Notes under the pieces: generated by a model
What the model saw: only the letters and a program-made list of their open reading frames with translations
Told to the model about the DNA's origin: nothing
Databases searched by the model: none
Shown here: positions 1 to 13,421 of the stretch, in pieces
How positions within the stretch are numbered: the first letter of the stretch is position 1
How the letters are laid out: every line of letters starts with the position of its first letter
Position numbers and translations under genes: made by a program
Source of the DNA: Letharia columbiana
Taxonomy: Eukaryota; Ascomycota; Lecanoromycetes; Lecanorales; Parmeliaceae
Reading direction: 5' to 3'
Length of the DNA: 64,000 nt
NCBI RefSeq assembly: GCF_014066305.1
Contig: NW_023501093.1
Coordinates: 124,001-188,000 of the forward strand

Positions 1-489
1 TGTCGAGACGGTACAGTGAGATTATGGGATGCGAGGACTTGTGGCGCCAGTGGGACGAGTTGGAGAGTGAAGCATCCGAGTTGCATCAATCACGTCAGGA
101 GGGTCGACGCGAATAGGATCGTAGCTGCTGGGTTGGAGAGGCAGATGGCGGCTTACGATTTACGTTACATACGACCCAAAGACGATCTCGCCAATGGTGT
201 CACGAGACCTTACGTGGAGTTCCCAGGGTACAACAATAAAGAGCTCAATGGCATTGGGGTCGGATTTGACGTTTGTGGGAATCTTGTTGCGGCAGGTACG
301 GATGAGGGAGGGGTGCAGATTTTTGATGGGGCGAGTGGGCGAGAGGTGACGGTGGGCATGGGAGGGGATATGGGCAAGGATTTAGGAGGGCCGGCGAGGT
401 GTTTGAGATTCGTGGACACAGAGCAACGGAGGGATGGGAGAAGATTGTTTGTGGAAGGTGCGAGAGGGATTGAGCAGTGGACTTGGTGA
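1..489 (+). CDS. WD40-repeat protein, C-terminal part (5' end outside window)
   Basis: The frame is open from base 1, where it reads CRDGTVRLWD, a typical end of a WD40 blade, and stops at 487-489. About 162 residues are visible. Two further blade-like stretches follow: VAAGLERQMAAYDLR and VAAGTDEGGVQIFDGASG. The protein should be a beta-propeller scaffold; the spacing recalls DCAF4-type substrate receptors, but that is only an impression. The gene enters from the left edge, so its start and total length are unknown. It converges on the GGC1 gene, 244 bp away. Confidence 0.75.
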   Translation, partial: CRDGTVRLWDARTCGASGTSWRVKHPSCINHVRRVDANRIVAAGLERQMAAYDLRYIRPKDDLANGVTRPYVEFPGYNNKELNGIGVGFDVCGNLVAAGTDEGGVQIFDGASGREVTVGMGGDMGKDLGGPARCLRFVDTEQRRDGRRLFVEGARGIEQWTW

Positions 490-733
490 TAGTGAAATCT
501 ATGATGATGACCTTATATATGATGTAGGAATTAAGATGATGTCGATGATGTCAATGATGTACATTTATCTTGATCAAGAGACGAAAATGATCCCTCGATC
601 GTATGTAAGTAACCCTCAGCCCTATATCTAATCAACATGGAAGCGGAGAGGTGTTTATACATTGAGGTGGGCTTGAGCCCAGCCAACAGCTTGCCAGATA
701 GGGGTAGGTATCCATCCGAAAAGCTGGCCCTTT

Positions 734-1768
734 CTATACAATCGTATTGAATGCCGGTATCAGCGTCTGCGCAAGCCAAAAGCTAAACACCAGTTTCGGG
801 CCGGTCATCAACAACTTCGGCGTCAACCCCTTGAAGAAACTCGTAAACCCTTCATTCTTCATCATGCTCCCCACAATCTTGAATCCGCTCTCCGGATTCT
901 CGAAATTCCGATTCTGTATCCTCGTTTTAATCACATCCAACGGGGCCGACACAAGCAAGGAGGCGGTTGCACCAGCGATTGAGGCAACGAAGTTCTGCAT
1001 GAAGCCGGCTGAGTTATAATCATCGAGTTTGTACAGGTATTGTTTCGCGGCTGCTGAACCACCAAAGAGAGCGAACGAGCCGGGGGCGTTACGGGCGGCG
1101 GTCCAGCCGGCGCCGCGGTAGAGTCCCATGCCTTCGTCCGCTACTATTCGGAAGACACCGCGGCCGCGGAAGGCCTCGGGGTTGGTTTGGCGTTTAATTT
1201 TCAGGACGTCGAGTGGGAGGAGGACGATTTCGCCTATGCCGATGAAGCTATGCAAACCAGGTCAGCTTTATTCGGGCCAAGCTCTAAGATACTCAGTGAC
1301 ATGCCTTCCGGCAGTCGCATGCATGATTGCCTTCCCGTTACCCTTTCCAAACGTTCGGTCGAACTGGTCTCCGTGATGTAATGCTAGATAGTCTCTTGCG
1401 AATGGCTGGCCGCCATACTTGTATATGCGTTGCAGCACCTTATATCCTGCAGCATAACCCAGCCCCGGAAATAAAGAGGTAAATTTCTTCCCAACTGTCG
1501 CATGAGCTGTATCTCTGAAAACCACTTCATTTAGTCTAGCAGCTGATGCGACTTTTCCTTGGTTGCTCATCAATCGTTTGGCGATGGTATCAACTGGGTG
1601 GAATATGGCGAGTTCGGCGATCCCAGCGGATCCTGAGGAAGGTCAGTGGCTATGGATGGGTAGGAATTGAATTGATGTACCCGACCCCAAGAGTCTGGCA
1701 GCGGCCGATTCTTTCTTGAACTCTTTTGCAGCGGAACTGGCGACGGTCTCCACCACCTGCGGAGCCAT
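734..1768 (-). CDS. GGC1: Mitochondrial GTP/GDP carrier, Ggc1 type
   Basis: Three exons on the minus strand, 1681-1768, 1305-1632 and 734-1247, give 309 residues, the usual size for mitochondrial carriers. The three carrier signatures are visible: PVDTIAK near residue 42, PLDVLKIK near 150 and PLDVIKTR near 241. The stretches FPGLGYAAGYKVLQRIYKYG and LLPLDVLKIKRQTNPE match fungal Ggc1, the inner-membrane carrier that exchanges GTP for GDP and affects mitochondrial iron balance. Intron 1 is GT-AG. Intron 2 only keeps frame and conserved sequence (AGSFIGIGE) if the donor is GC (AAG|gcatgt), so a GC-AG intron is inferred. The start at 1768 is the first ATG before the conserved ARLLGSGSAG segment. 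Confidence 0.92.
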
Positions 1769-2298
1769 TCCCCTTGGATTCCCTTGGGTCTCGCGGCCCG
1801 TCGTATGATGGGAGGAGAGCTGCTACAAAGACTGTTTGTACAGGAAGCCCGGGGTCCGCAATACAATAGACCGAAAGTTGGATGCAAGCGGGCGGGTAGT
1901 AGTGAAGAGAAAAGGAGTGGATCAAAAGCACAGAATCATTAAATCCAAAATTTGGTTCACCAGGGCAGTTGAGACTTGAGAAGAGTAAAGTATTTTAAGG
2001 TTTTCCTATTCTGCTGTGTGCCAAGGCGCTAAAAGCGGTCAGTGCCGGGATTATCCGCTGAAGCCAATGGAACCGTGCGCATTTACCTTGACCTCGCCAG
2101 CCACTCTCCCACCTGAGAGGGCCTCTCCCCCTCCTCCCCCCTCCCCAGCCCATTCTTGTTTATTTTCCTTCCCAGCTTTCTTCCACCTTTCCAGCCTTCC
2201 CTTCAATCAGTCCCAGCCTCCGGCAGGCTCATTAAACATATCATCACTATTTTAAAGTTGTGGTCTCCTTGAGCCTACACTGTCCTTTCGTTTCTATC
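1769..2298. other. Intergenic region between divergent genes
   Basis: This separates the start of GGC1 (minus) from the coiled-coil protein gene (plus). It contains a C/T-rich stretch around 2110-2190, common upstream of fungal start codons. No further gene is supported. Confidence 0.5.
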
Positions 2299-3333
2299 AT
2301 GTCCTGGCTTCGTCGACTGTCTAGAGATCGCTCATCCAAAGGCGAGCAAGATCTTCCAATGCCTTCCAGACCCTATTCCAAAGATACCAATAATTACGAC
2401 CCTCAACAAATACAAAGTCCGCCCTACAAAGACACTCAATACTCGAGCGGTTTCAATTCTCAAGATAAATTGCAATCCTTTCGACCCTCTACTGCCGGCG
2501 ACCAGGGTTACAATACCACCCCTCGTGGAGGCCCTGTCACATCGACTGATGTGAACAATCGTCCAATCACTTCGACAGCAGTGGAACCCACACCCGATCC
2601 CTTGAGCAAGGCATTCAATGATGCCATCCGACCCTACCTCGATCAAATTGAGGATCTCAAGAATAAGGTCGAGGACACCAACTATCAGCTTCAGCAACTC
2701 GAGGATGAGCGCGCAGACATGCACGCCTGGATTGACAAGCGCGGTCTCAGAGCTGGTGAGTCTCGAACCAATTGATGTCACACCGAAGCATACTGACTGT
2801 CATCAGATGTACCTCCATCCATTGCGAACGCAATGAACAGCGACCCAACCTCCGCACAGACCCTCAACTACCAGCTCGATCGCAAAATGACCGTGCTCAA
2901 TCACGACCTCCACCGCCTTCAAGACTCCCTCTCCTCGCACCTCCCAACAGCCACATTCGCCAGCACCCTTGCGCAGCTCATTCCGTCCATCGAAGACTTA
3001 TCTGCTCTGCCTGGCGGCCCTGCGCTCGCATTCGAGCTCATCATCAAGCTTGGCGGAAATCTGAACTCACACGGCGGTGATGAAGGCTGGAACAACGACG
3101 CCGACGCGAGCAGCCGGGCAGAGTTCTACAACCGGCTTGATGACTGCATGTTGGACATTGTGCGACTGCGACTCGCGCCTGCGAGTGGAGAGGATCCACC
3201 ATGGCAGGTCGGAAGGGACATCAAGAGGCTGGACAAGACGGGAGCTTTCTTGAGGACCAAGCTCGGTCTGCAGACTTACTTCCCAAGGAGCCTGGAACTC
3301 ATGAAGAGAGGGGAGTCTCGGGGCGCCCAGTGA
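2299..3333 (+). CDS. Conserved-looking coiled-coil protein of unknown function
   Basis: Two exons, 2299-2755 and 2807-3333, joined by a GT-AG intron with a CTGAC branch site, give 327 residues. The first ~105 residues are Pro/Ser/Gln-rich and look disordered. Residues ~115-152 form a heptad-like segment (DQIEDLKNKVEDTNYQLQQL) suggesting a short coiled coil. The second exon is mostly helical, with a further coiled-coil-like stretch (NYQLDRKMTVLNHDLHRLQD). I recognise no enzyme motif, signal peptide or membrane segment. An in-frame ATG 39 nt upstream could add 13 residues; 2299 is preferred because it opens on the basic MSWLRRLSRDRSSK. The function is unknown. Confidence 0.75.
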
Positions 3334-6100
<2,767 letters not shown>

Positions 6101-6403
6101 TGTGATTGATGTAAAGGGACGGTGAGAGTCGGAGTGGAGTGTTGGACTTGGACTGATGGCAGTACTCAGAGCTTGATTGACAGAGGAGAAGATTAGGTTG
6201 AAATTCCATTTCCCGCTAGCATCAGCTAGCATCTTGACGCTAGTTGGTGAACCCAATTTGTGAACGACAACTACAATCATTATTGCTCACCTATGCGGAA
6301 CATGATCAGTTGAGCTCTCACACCCAAGAGGAGCTCCATCGTCACGCTCAAGAGTAGCCTCGTTCATCATTCCATCCCGCCAACCACTTGTCCGACCTCC
6401 ACA
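6101..6403. promoter_or_regulatory. Shared divergent promoter, ATP2 / COX5
   Basis: Only 303 bp separate the two start codons, so both promoters must lie here. A CCAAT pentamer (6253-6257), the core of the fungal Hap/CBC site, sits near the middle. CCAAT regulation of respiratory genes is established for fungi; use of this copy is inference. Confidence 0.45.
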
Positions 6404-7236
6404 ATGCTACGTTCGTTCCCTCGAGCCGCTCCATCCTCAATCCGAGGTCCATCAATTCGCAAATCTCTACGAAACCCCCGAACCACGCTCCCACTATGCA
6501 CATCTGATGCAAAACAACAACAGACGCGCTCGGTCGCTGCTCATGCTATATCTAATCCGACTCTCTCCCAGATTGAGAAGCGATGGGAGGGCATGCCTCC
6601 TCAGGACCAGGCTGATTTGTGGATGGCATTGAGGGATAGGATGAAGAATGACTGGCACGAATTGACTCTGCAAGAGAGGAAAGCTGGTACGTGAGCATAC
6701 TCTAGGTTCTTCACCGTGTAGTTCGAGTCCAGACGCTCTGCTTGCGTCTCCTTACGTCACATACGTCCAACGCGAAATTGGACCCCGAGCAACAGTTTTG
6801 CACGTGTGCGTCTCGTAATACTACAATTCTAACAGCATCCTAAAACACAGCGTACTGGATTGCTTTCGGCCCTCATGGTCCTCGCGCTCTCCCTCCGCCT
6901 GGCGAGAATTGGTATGTCTTCCGAATTACAATGCTCGGCATTGGCGTTTCCTTCGTTATTTTCTGCGCCATACGGACATTTGCACGACCAGAGCCAAAGA
7001 CAATGAACGCCCAATGGCAAGAGATGACCAACGAGTATCTAAAGGTACGCAACGCTCACAAGCATGCCTGAGGCATCAATCTGCTTATCTCGAGCTTTAT
7101 CTAACTAACGATGTCGTTTCGTCAGAACCAAAAAACCGAACCCATCACAGGTATATCATCCGAAGGCTATGTGGGCAAGGGAATGGTGCAGAGCAAGCCA
7201 AGGAAAGGGGGCGTTCCATCAGACGAAGACGAATAA
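6404..7236 (+). CDS. COX5: Cytochrome c oxidase subunit V (Cox5 / mammalian COX4 family), mitochondrial
   Basis: Three exons, 6404-6686, 6851-7044 and 7126-7236, give 195 residues. The N-terminus is Arg/Ser-rich with few acidic residues, a typical presequence. The family core follows: IEKRWEGMPPQDQADLWMAL, the WHELTLQERKAAYWIAFGPHGPR block across the first splice, and one membrane helix at about 117-135 (VFRITMLGIGVSFVIFCAI). The tail after the helix is hydrophilic, as expected for this nuclear-encoded inner-membrane subunit of complex IV. Intron 1 (164 nt) is longer than most here. The gene is divergent from ATP2 across a 303-bp shared promoter, which fits co-regulation of respiratory genes. 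Confidence 0.95.
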
Positions 7237-7751
7237 CTAGCGACAGAATAGTTGCTCCTGTATTCTACTTAGGTGCTTTGACAGCTTTTCAATCGGCTTT
7301 CGAGCATCAGTATCCGGTTGCGTTCCACCATGAGTTCAAAACACGAGAGACTGCAGGGAGCAGCTGGCAGAGAATTTGAGAACGTTGGCGTGGCATTCTG
7401 TTTATACTCGGGCACCTGTACAGACGCATAGAGCCATTTCACAGAAGAAATACACACTGGTAACTCTGGGGTTTCGCGAAGCTCAGGGGTTCTCTGGGCG
7501 CTGACAAGATCGGAATGCCTAGGAAATTATCATGAAATTAATGAGTGCTAGCAGTCTCGTCGCTACCTCTTTGTTCCACAATCTTCTTCTTTCTCCCGTG
7601 GAGAATGAGCAGACTATGGTATACCTACCAAGCGGATGCGCCTCTATCCTTCCGGTTGTCTATTTTTGCTCCTAGCCAGCGCCTTTCGCGATGCATTACC
7701 CATCCATGGTATCTTTTCATACTGTACAAATGTCTTTGGTTTCATCCCTCA
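7237..7751. other. Convergent intergenic region
   Basis: This lies between the ends of COX5 and the Rab4-like gene and presumably holds both 3' untranslated regions. Nothing else was recognised. Confidence 0.5.
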
Positions 7752-8555
7752 TCAGCAACACCCTCCACCCCACCCTCTCCCACCTTTTCCCCCGCCGATA
7801 TCGTTCATCCCTACCCTCACAGTCCCGCCTCCACCCTTCCCTGCGGCACCAGCTCCTGGTCCCCGAACACCGCTCCTCCGGTCATTCAAATCATACCTTC
7901 CCCGCTCCACATTCTCATATATTCGTTCCGCTACTTCCAAAAACGCTTTCTCAACGTTCTGCCCACTCCTCGCAGAAGTCTCCACGTACGTCATCACCCC
8001 GTTCTTTTTGCACCACTCTTCTGCTTCGTCAACGGTCACAGCCCTTTTATTTGTGGCTTCCAATCCTTGCGCCTCGCCACTCGCTATGCCTAAAGTAACG
8101 GTGGTTGACGAAGCCAAATCACTTTTGTTGCCCACGAGGATAACGACAATCTTCTCCTCTGCAATCTGTCTGAGGTCATGTAACCAGGCCGTTGCATGCT
8201 CGAAGGTCGATCGCCGAGTTATATCGTAAACTAGCAGGGCTCCGGAAGCACCACGGAAGTAGGATCTGGTTATCGATTTGTAGGTTTCTTGACCTGCCGT
8301 GTCCCAGAGAGAGAGCTTCATGCGTTTCTGCTTGACTTCGCCCAACGGATGCGCAGGATCTTGAGGGTTCGAGGAGGTGGAATTGGAGGCGGGTGGCCCA
8401 ACAGCGACAATGCGAGATCCAAATTCCACACCGATTGTCACGTCATGGTGAGGCGAGAAACGGCCCTCACAGAGCCTGATTGTGAGACTGGATTTGCCCG
8501 TGCCAGAGTCACCAATGCAAACGAGCTTGGCGATATAATCCCATGGTTGTGACAT
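7752..8555 (-). CDS. Rab-family small GTPase, Rab4-like, with insertions
   Basis: An intronless frame of 267 residues, about 60 longer than most Rabs. All nucleotide-binding motifs are present: GDSGTGKSS at 15-23, the switch I region ending TIGVEF, WDTAGQE at 84-90, NKSD at 143-146 and ETSARS. It ends in GGGCC, so double geranylgeranylation and membrane attachment are expected. The TIGVEFGSR start recalls Rab4 and Rab2, which act in endosomal recycling and ER-Golgi traffic; Rab4 seems nearer. Two insertions are unusual: a Ser/Pro-rich loop between residues ~51 and 77, just before WDTAGQE, and a stretch after NKSD (~147-172). The tail before the cysteines is glycine-rich. Confidence 0.88.
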   Translation of the reverse strand: MSQPWDYIAKLVCIGDSGTGKSSLTIRLCEGRFSPHHDVTIGVEFGSRIVAVGPPASNSTSSNPQDPAHPLGEVKQKRMKLSLWDTAGQETYKSITRSYFRGASGALLVYDITRRSTFEHATAWLHDLRQIAEEKIVVILVGNKSDLASSTTVTLGIASGEAQGLEATNKRAVTVDEAEEWCKKNGVMTYVETSARSGQNVEKAFLEVAERIYENVERGRYDLNDRRSGVRGPGAGAAGKGGGGTVRVGMNDIGGGKGGRGWGGGCC

Positions 8556-9166
8556 TGTTCTACCTTTATTATCGCCGGAGAGGATGGATGAGGACGGTTT
8601 GGGCGGGCTTGTCGGCTGCGTTACGAAATATTGTTACTTGATGATTTGTTCATGGAAAAGTTGAAGTGCCATGTTTCAATGTCAGTGTCGAGGACTAGGA
8701 CTTGAGACATTTGATAGCCAACTCCTTGGAGAATACTTTCCGTTGTTTCAAGTTTCACAAGTTTCAACAGTGATGATTTATGATTTATGATTTATGATGC
8801 CTTTATGTCTCGGCATGCATAAAAGCATAAAGGCAGCCTAATATACTCTAGGTAACACCCGCGGCCTGAGCGCCCAGGCCAGCGTATGACCGTTAAAAGG
8901 CACAAGACTGACCCAACACTACCTCAAACATTTACGCGTGTGATATATTACTACTATTAGACAAGAATGATACTTGAGCATGAGACATACGCATCCATGC
9001 CCTAAAATCCCGTGATCAAACACCATCCTCTTTGCTGCTTCCAGCGCATCAGCACCCAGCGGACGTCATTGCTCTAGATACCTTATCGCTGTGGAGAGAG
9101 CTCACACCAAGACTGCCTCCTCGGAGGCATCAAAGGGGCTTCTGAAGAACGAATACCTAATTCAGT
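8556..9166. other. Divergent intergenic region
   Basis: This holds the promoters of the Rab4-like gene and the Pns1-like gene. It contains a short 7-bp tandem repeat (see 8774-8799). No gene is supported. Confidence 0.5.
8774..8799. repeat. Short tandem repeat, unit TGATTTA
   Basis: Three near-perfect tandem copies of a 7-bp AT-rich unit lie in the intergenic region upstream of the Rab4-like gene. It is probably a simple-sequence expansion; no function is inferred. Confidence 0.7.
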
Positions 9167-11570
9167 ATGTTTTCTGAATGTGAGGATGCCTATACCCGTC
9201 TTGACCTTCTATTCGAAGCTTTCAACAGAACGATCAGGCTGACGAGGTGATACAGATGCCAGCCGGTTTCTTGCTCAGTCACAGTCCAGAGTTGGCTTGG
9301 GCCTGCCAGAAGAACCACCCAGAAATCCCCTACAAAGGCAACGGCGTCCAGAGCAGGGCTCTTCAAGGTTTCCTTCTTCAAGATCTTACCTTCAACGGCC
9401 CACCTTAGGCAACCCCTACCAAGCCAGCGCATCTCAGTTTTCGCAGTTTCCGTTCGCTTCACGTGCCGCTGCACCTAACGCCCCACTCTTCTACAGCGCT
9501 ACAGATCAGTTCAGAGAGGAAGATGACGAAGAAGAGCACGAAAGAGAAGTAGCCGACTTCTACGCACTGCAAAAATCGAGACGACAATTCGGCGGAAGCC
9601 GCCTGGAGGAGTCTTCCGAGGCCGAGGATGATGGGAGCAGGGTTTCGGGGCTAGAAGAAAGCGGTGACGGTAGAGCTACCGAAGATCGGGGGTATGGCAG
9701 AGGTGGGGGTATCAAGAGCTCGTGGACGGGCGATAGGGCGCGAGGACGTGGTAAAGGAGTGGATACGGTGAAGATAGACCAGGATGACGGGATTCGTCTT
9801 GCAAGAGTAGAGAGTGAGGAAAGCAGCATTGGCAAAGGTAAGATGGTAGATGTTGGACTTGAGAGCGCGACCCGAAGCAGTACGGATGGTCTGGACGGGG
9901 ACGATCCTCCAGACGACCTAGCTATTGAGATCCCACAGGACGATGACCCCCCATCGATACAACAATTTCGAAAAGCGCCAATAACACCATTTAATCCAGC
10001 ATTACCTTTCTTACCCCAAGAGACGAGCCCTAACGATACTTACGGCAGACCTCGTCCACCAGAGTCAGACTCATCTTCAACCCCACCTACTGTCTCTTAC
10101 CCTGTGGAGGAGCCCCCTCGGCATGATGCTTTCTGGGGTTCGTTGTACCTCATTTCGCTGGCAGCTTTGTTCGCAAGCTTTCTGCTCGTCTACCTGCACA
10201 CTGCGGCGCCATCTCTCAAGCATCCCTTGGGCGATACCGTCTACACGACACTGCATGCATCCTACCACTTACTGGCGATTGACACTTTGGTGGCAGTGAT
10301 CGTTTCCTTACTCTGGTTAGCAGTCCTACGATCCTATGTTCGACCACTGGTCTACATGATTCTTGTGGTTGTTCCTGTGATACTCTTCTCGTTCTTCCTC
10401 TACCCGCTCATCGCCAGCTATAGAGGGCAGTACCACGGGGCCAGCATACAGGACAAGGCAATGCGCTGGTTCGCCTTCATACCTGGAGTTCTAGCCCTCG
10501 TGTGGGCGGTCTCGGTCTATAAAGGTCGTCATTCAATGGGCAAAGCAATCAGTATCCTCGAATTCTGCTGCAGGATCCTTGCTGCCAACCCTGGCCTCCT
10601 TGTAGTTGGCTTCGCAACCCTCATCTGCGTCATAATATGGTCATGGTTATGGATGGCGATGTTCACGCGTGTGTTTCTTGGCGGCCACCTCTCGAATGCC
10701 AAAGCTTTCTTCATTATCGACGCCAGCACCTGGTGGCTCGGCGCGTTCTTCGTGCTCGTTTATCTGTGGACCCTCGGTGTTCTCTCCGGCATCCAGCGTG
10801 CTACAACTGCGGCGACAGTATCCCAATGGTACTTCCATCGCCTTAGCATCCCAGCGCCCACCTCCCGAGAGGTCATTAATGCAGCCTTCTCTCACGCCAC
10901 TACAACCCTATTCGGCAGTATCTGCCTCTCCACGCTCCTCACGCTTGGCATCCGCCTCCCATTCCTAATCCTCCCTCGCCGCGTACTCGCTCTCGTAGGA
11001 ATATGCTCCTACACCGTCATCCCTTCCTCAATCGCTACTCTCACCAACCCGTTAACCCTCACCTACAGTGCAATCCACTCGCAATCACTCACCACCTCCT
11101 CAAGGGCTCTCGCTCGCTTGTCATTCCTCGCTTCCAATGCTCCTCAATCGGCCAATTTCCGCGCTCGCAATTCGATACCCCGCACACCGCTACATTCGTA
11201 CACCCTATCGCTCCTCCTCCTCCGCGCAACACGCCTCATCACATCCCTCGCCCTCGGCTTTGGAGGCTGGGTCAGCACAGCGCGCTCTCTCACTCTTACC
11301 AATGCTGAAGGTGCTCCGGGATCTACCATCAAAGGCAGTCTCTACGCCTACGTGGTAGGACTGATAGCAGCGGCGATAGGCTGGGGAATCCTCGGCGCTA
11401 TGGACGGAGTAGTGGCAGGGGTAGTGGACGCGGTGGTTGTCTGTTGGGGAAGCGAGGTAGGCAGAGGGCAGGGAGAAGTCAGGTATTGTAGAGAAGCGGA
11501 ATGGTTGTTTGGAGATGATCCGGCAGGGGCGGATGAAGAGGCCGAAGGTTTCCTAGGAGGGAGAAGGTGA
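9167..11570 (+). CDS. Choline transporter-like (CTL/Pns1) membrane protein
   Basis: A 13-nt start exon (9167-9179) is spliced to 9256-11570, giving 775 residues. The splice yields the N-terminus MFSEYASRFLAQSQSR. Without it the long second exon has no ATG for about 180 codons, which is why this start was chosen. Residues 1 to ~290 are hydrophilic, Ser/Glu/Asp-rich and probably cytosolic. From ~297 there are about ten hydrophobic segments in the pattern of the CTL family (yeast Pns1; animal CTL/SLC44, choline transporters). The C-terminal EVRYCREAEWLFGDD block is also family-like. The substrate in fungi is unsettled, so a choline role is inference. Plasma membrane location is expected. Confidence 0.85.
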
Positions 11571-11939
11571 TTTGGATGTTTGATAGCAAGCGCATAGACG
11601 GAATCTGCTTCGAGCGAGTGCGTTATCATGGATGACCATTTTTGGATGGCATGAATATGTAGGGTATGATGGTTCAACGATCGAGACGATGAATTATATT
11701 CTTACTCATCTTCCTGATAATTGGAGTCTTTCGTAGCTGCACAAGATCGTTGCTGTATTGGGTCCACTCCTCCCATAAACGTGACGTCTTAAAATATGTG
11801 TGAACGATGTCTACTATGGTATGTAGACGCAGACCTTGCATTTCGATGCCTCTGACACAGGGCATAGCAAGCAAATGTCCATACCGTCTCGTTGAAAGGC
11901 TATGTCAAATTACACGCCCTTCTCTCGCTAATAACCACT
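11571..11939. other. Convergent intergenic region
   Basis: This is 3' flank shared by the Pns1-like gene and IWS1. No gene was seen. Confidence 0.5.
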
Positions 11940-13421
11940 CTACCGCCTGGGCCCTTTTCCAGCCGCCGCAGCCTGCCTCGCCTTCATTCTCCTGAAAGCG
12001 TCCTCACCACTCGCGCCCAACGGTCTCGCAAACATGCCTCCAGCCACCTGTCCGCTCCTTGGCACAATAGTATAAGTCTTCCTATCGACTTCCACTCTAG
12101 CTCTGTTGTTCGTTTTAGGCGGCGCCAAAGCCCTCTCCCTAGCTTGGCTTGCCGTCTCAACCGCCGACAGGGGCTGGGATTGCTTTTGGCGGGGGGCAGT
12201 GGGATCATAGTCTGCGGACGCGAGGACACGCTTGCGGTAATCATCACTTCGTTTGAGAATCGGGCGAGTCCATTCTCCCAAAAGACGCTCTGCGGCGCGT
12301 TTGATGGAGAGCTCGGGCTTTTTAGATTTGGTGTAAAAGAGGACTACCTTGCCGATGCCGCTGGATATCAGGCTTTCTTTATCGATCGGCAGTCTTGCCA
12401 AGCTGGCGAAAAGCTCGCGCTGGATGTTGTAGGCCGGTAGGGAGCCGTCGGAGAGGGGCTCGAGGAAGAAGCGGACGGATTCGAGAAGGTTGTTCTCAGG
12501 GTCGACGATGGCGTTTTCCACCTCACGACTGTTGCGGTTGAGGAGCGCGGTCACTTCGGGGAGGAGACGGAGCTTGTGCATGGCTGGTTTTGGGGGGGTG
12601 GAGTTGCGGGCTGTGACATCGAGTTCGGCGGCTTCGGCCATGCGGTTGCGGAGGTTGGCAATTTCCTCATCGGCAAAGCTATTGAGGTCCTAGATGGATT
12701 GTCAGTGGAGCTTAAAGGCTGATATAAGATGGAAGAGATGTACCATTTCGCCTGCCCTGCGGCGTCGCTTGGTTGGGTTCTTGAGGGCAGCATCCATAGC
12801 TCTGTCAAGGGCACGTCGACGTCCTTCGTACATGCTTTGTCAGTCTCCGTTTTACATGTGCGGGGACAGGAGGACTGTGGACTTACGCTCCTCGGGATCC
12901 ATTGCCTCCTCATTTTCGGGTGTCGCTCTCCTAACCTTTGGCTTCTCTTTTCGCACCTTCTCCCCACTCTCTGTGAATGCCTTCTTCTTGCGGATTCTCT
13001 TCCCCTCCATCTCCTGCCCACCACTGAAATCATCGTCACTGTCCTGCTTTTTTCTTAATTTCTTTGGCTTTTCTCTCTTTCCCTCCTTTTTCTTCTTCTT
13101 GCCTCCCTCTCCATCCGCCTCCCCATCTCGCTTACGCTTGTGCCGACCTAGGAGTTTAACATTCTCTTCATCAACGGCTATGGCGGGACGTTCTTCGATG
13201 GCAATCTGATTAGGATCGAAGTCTTCGAATTGGGCTTCGTCGACATCGGAGAGGATGGACTCGTTATCTGAGACATCATCCATATCTGCTCTAGGGTTGA
13301 GTGCTGCAGGAGGTTCTTGGCTGTCTTCTAGAGCTTGATTTCGATCTCTTGAATCATGACCTACTTCAGGCTCGGGTGACAGGGGGAGAGAATGATCTGA
13401 GAGTGAAGGGGAAGAAGACAT
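11940..13421 (-). CDS. IWS1: Transcription elongation factor Iws1/Spn1
   Basis: Three exons, 12887-13421, 12744-12823 and 11940-12689, give 454 residues. The N-terminal half is acidic (DNESILSDVDEAQFEDFD) and then strongly basic with a Lys run near residues 105-125. This is the disordered arm that in Iws1 binds other elongation factors. From about residue 200 comes the conserved TFIIS N-terminal-like (LW) domain: MDAALKNPTKRRRR, LPEVTALLNR, LPAYNIQRELFASLARLPI and the basic C-terminal end. Iws1 works with Spt6 on elongating RNA polymerase II and chromatin. All introns are GT-AG; intron 1 uses the acceptor ACGAAG, the only one found that restores the conserved frame. The length fits fungal orthologues. 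Confidence 0.93.

Noticed and set aside
1570..1931. Two minus-strand open frames upstream of the GGC1 conserved part
   Set aside because: They are out-of-frame readings through the first exon and intron 1 of GGC1.
8774..8799. TGATTTA tandem repeat as a regulatory element
   Set aside because: Only three copies in AT-rich DNA; simple-sequence expansion is the easier explanation.
9297..11570. Long frame starting at a TTG codon as the full Pns1-like gene
   Set aside because: There is no ATG near its start. A 13-nt upstream exon gives a good ATG and a family-like N-terminus.
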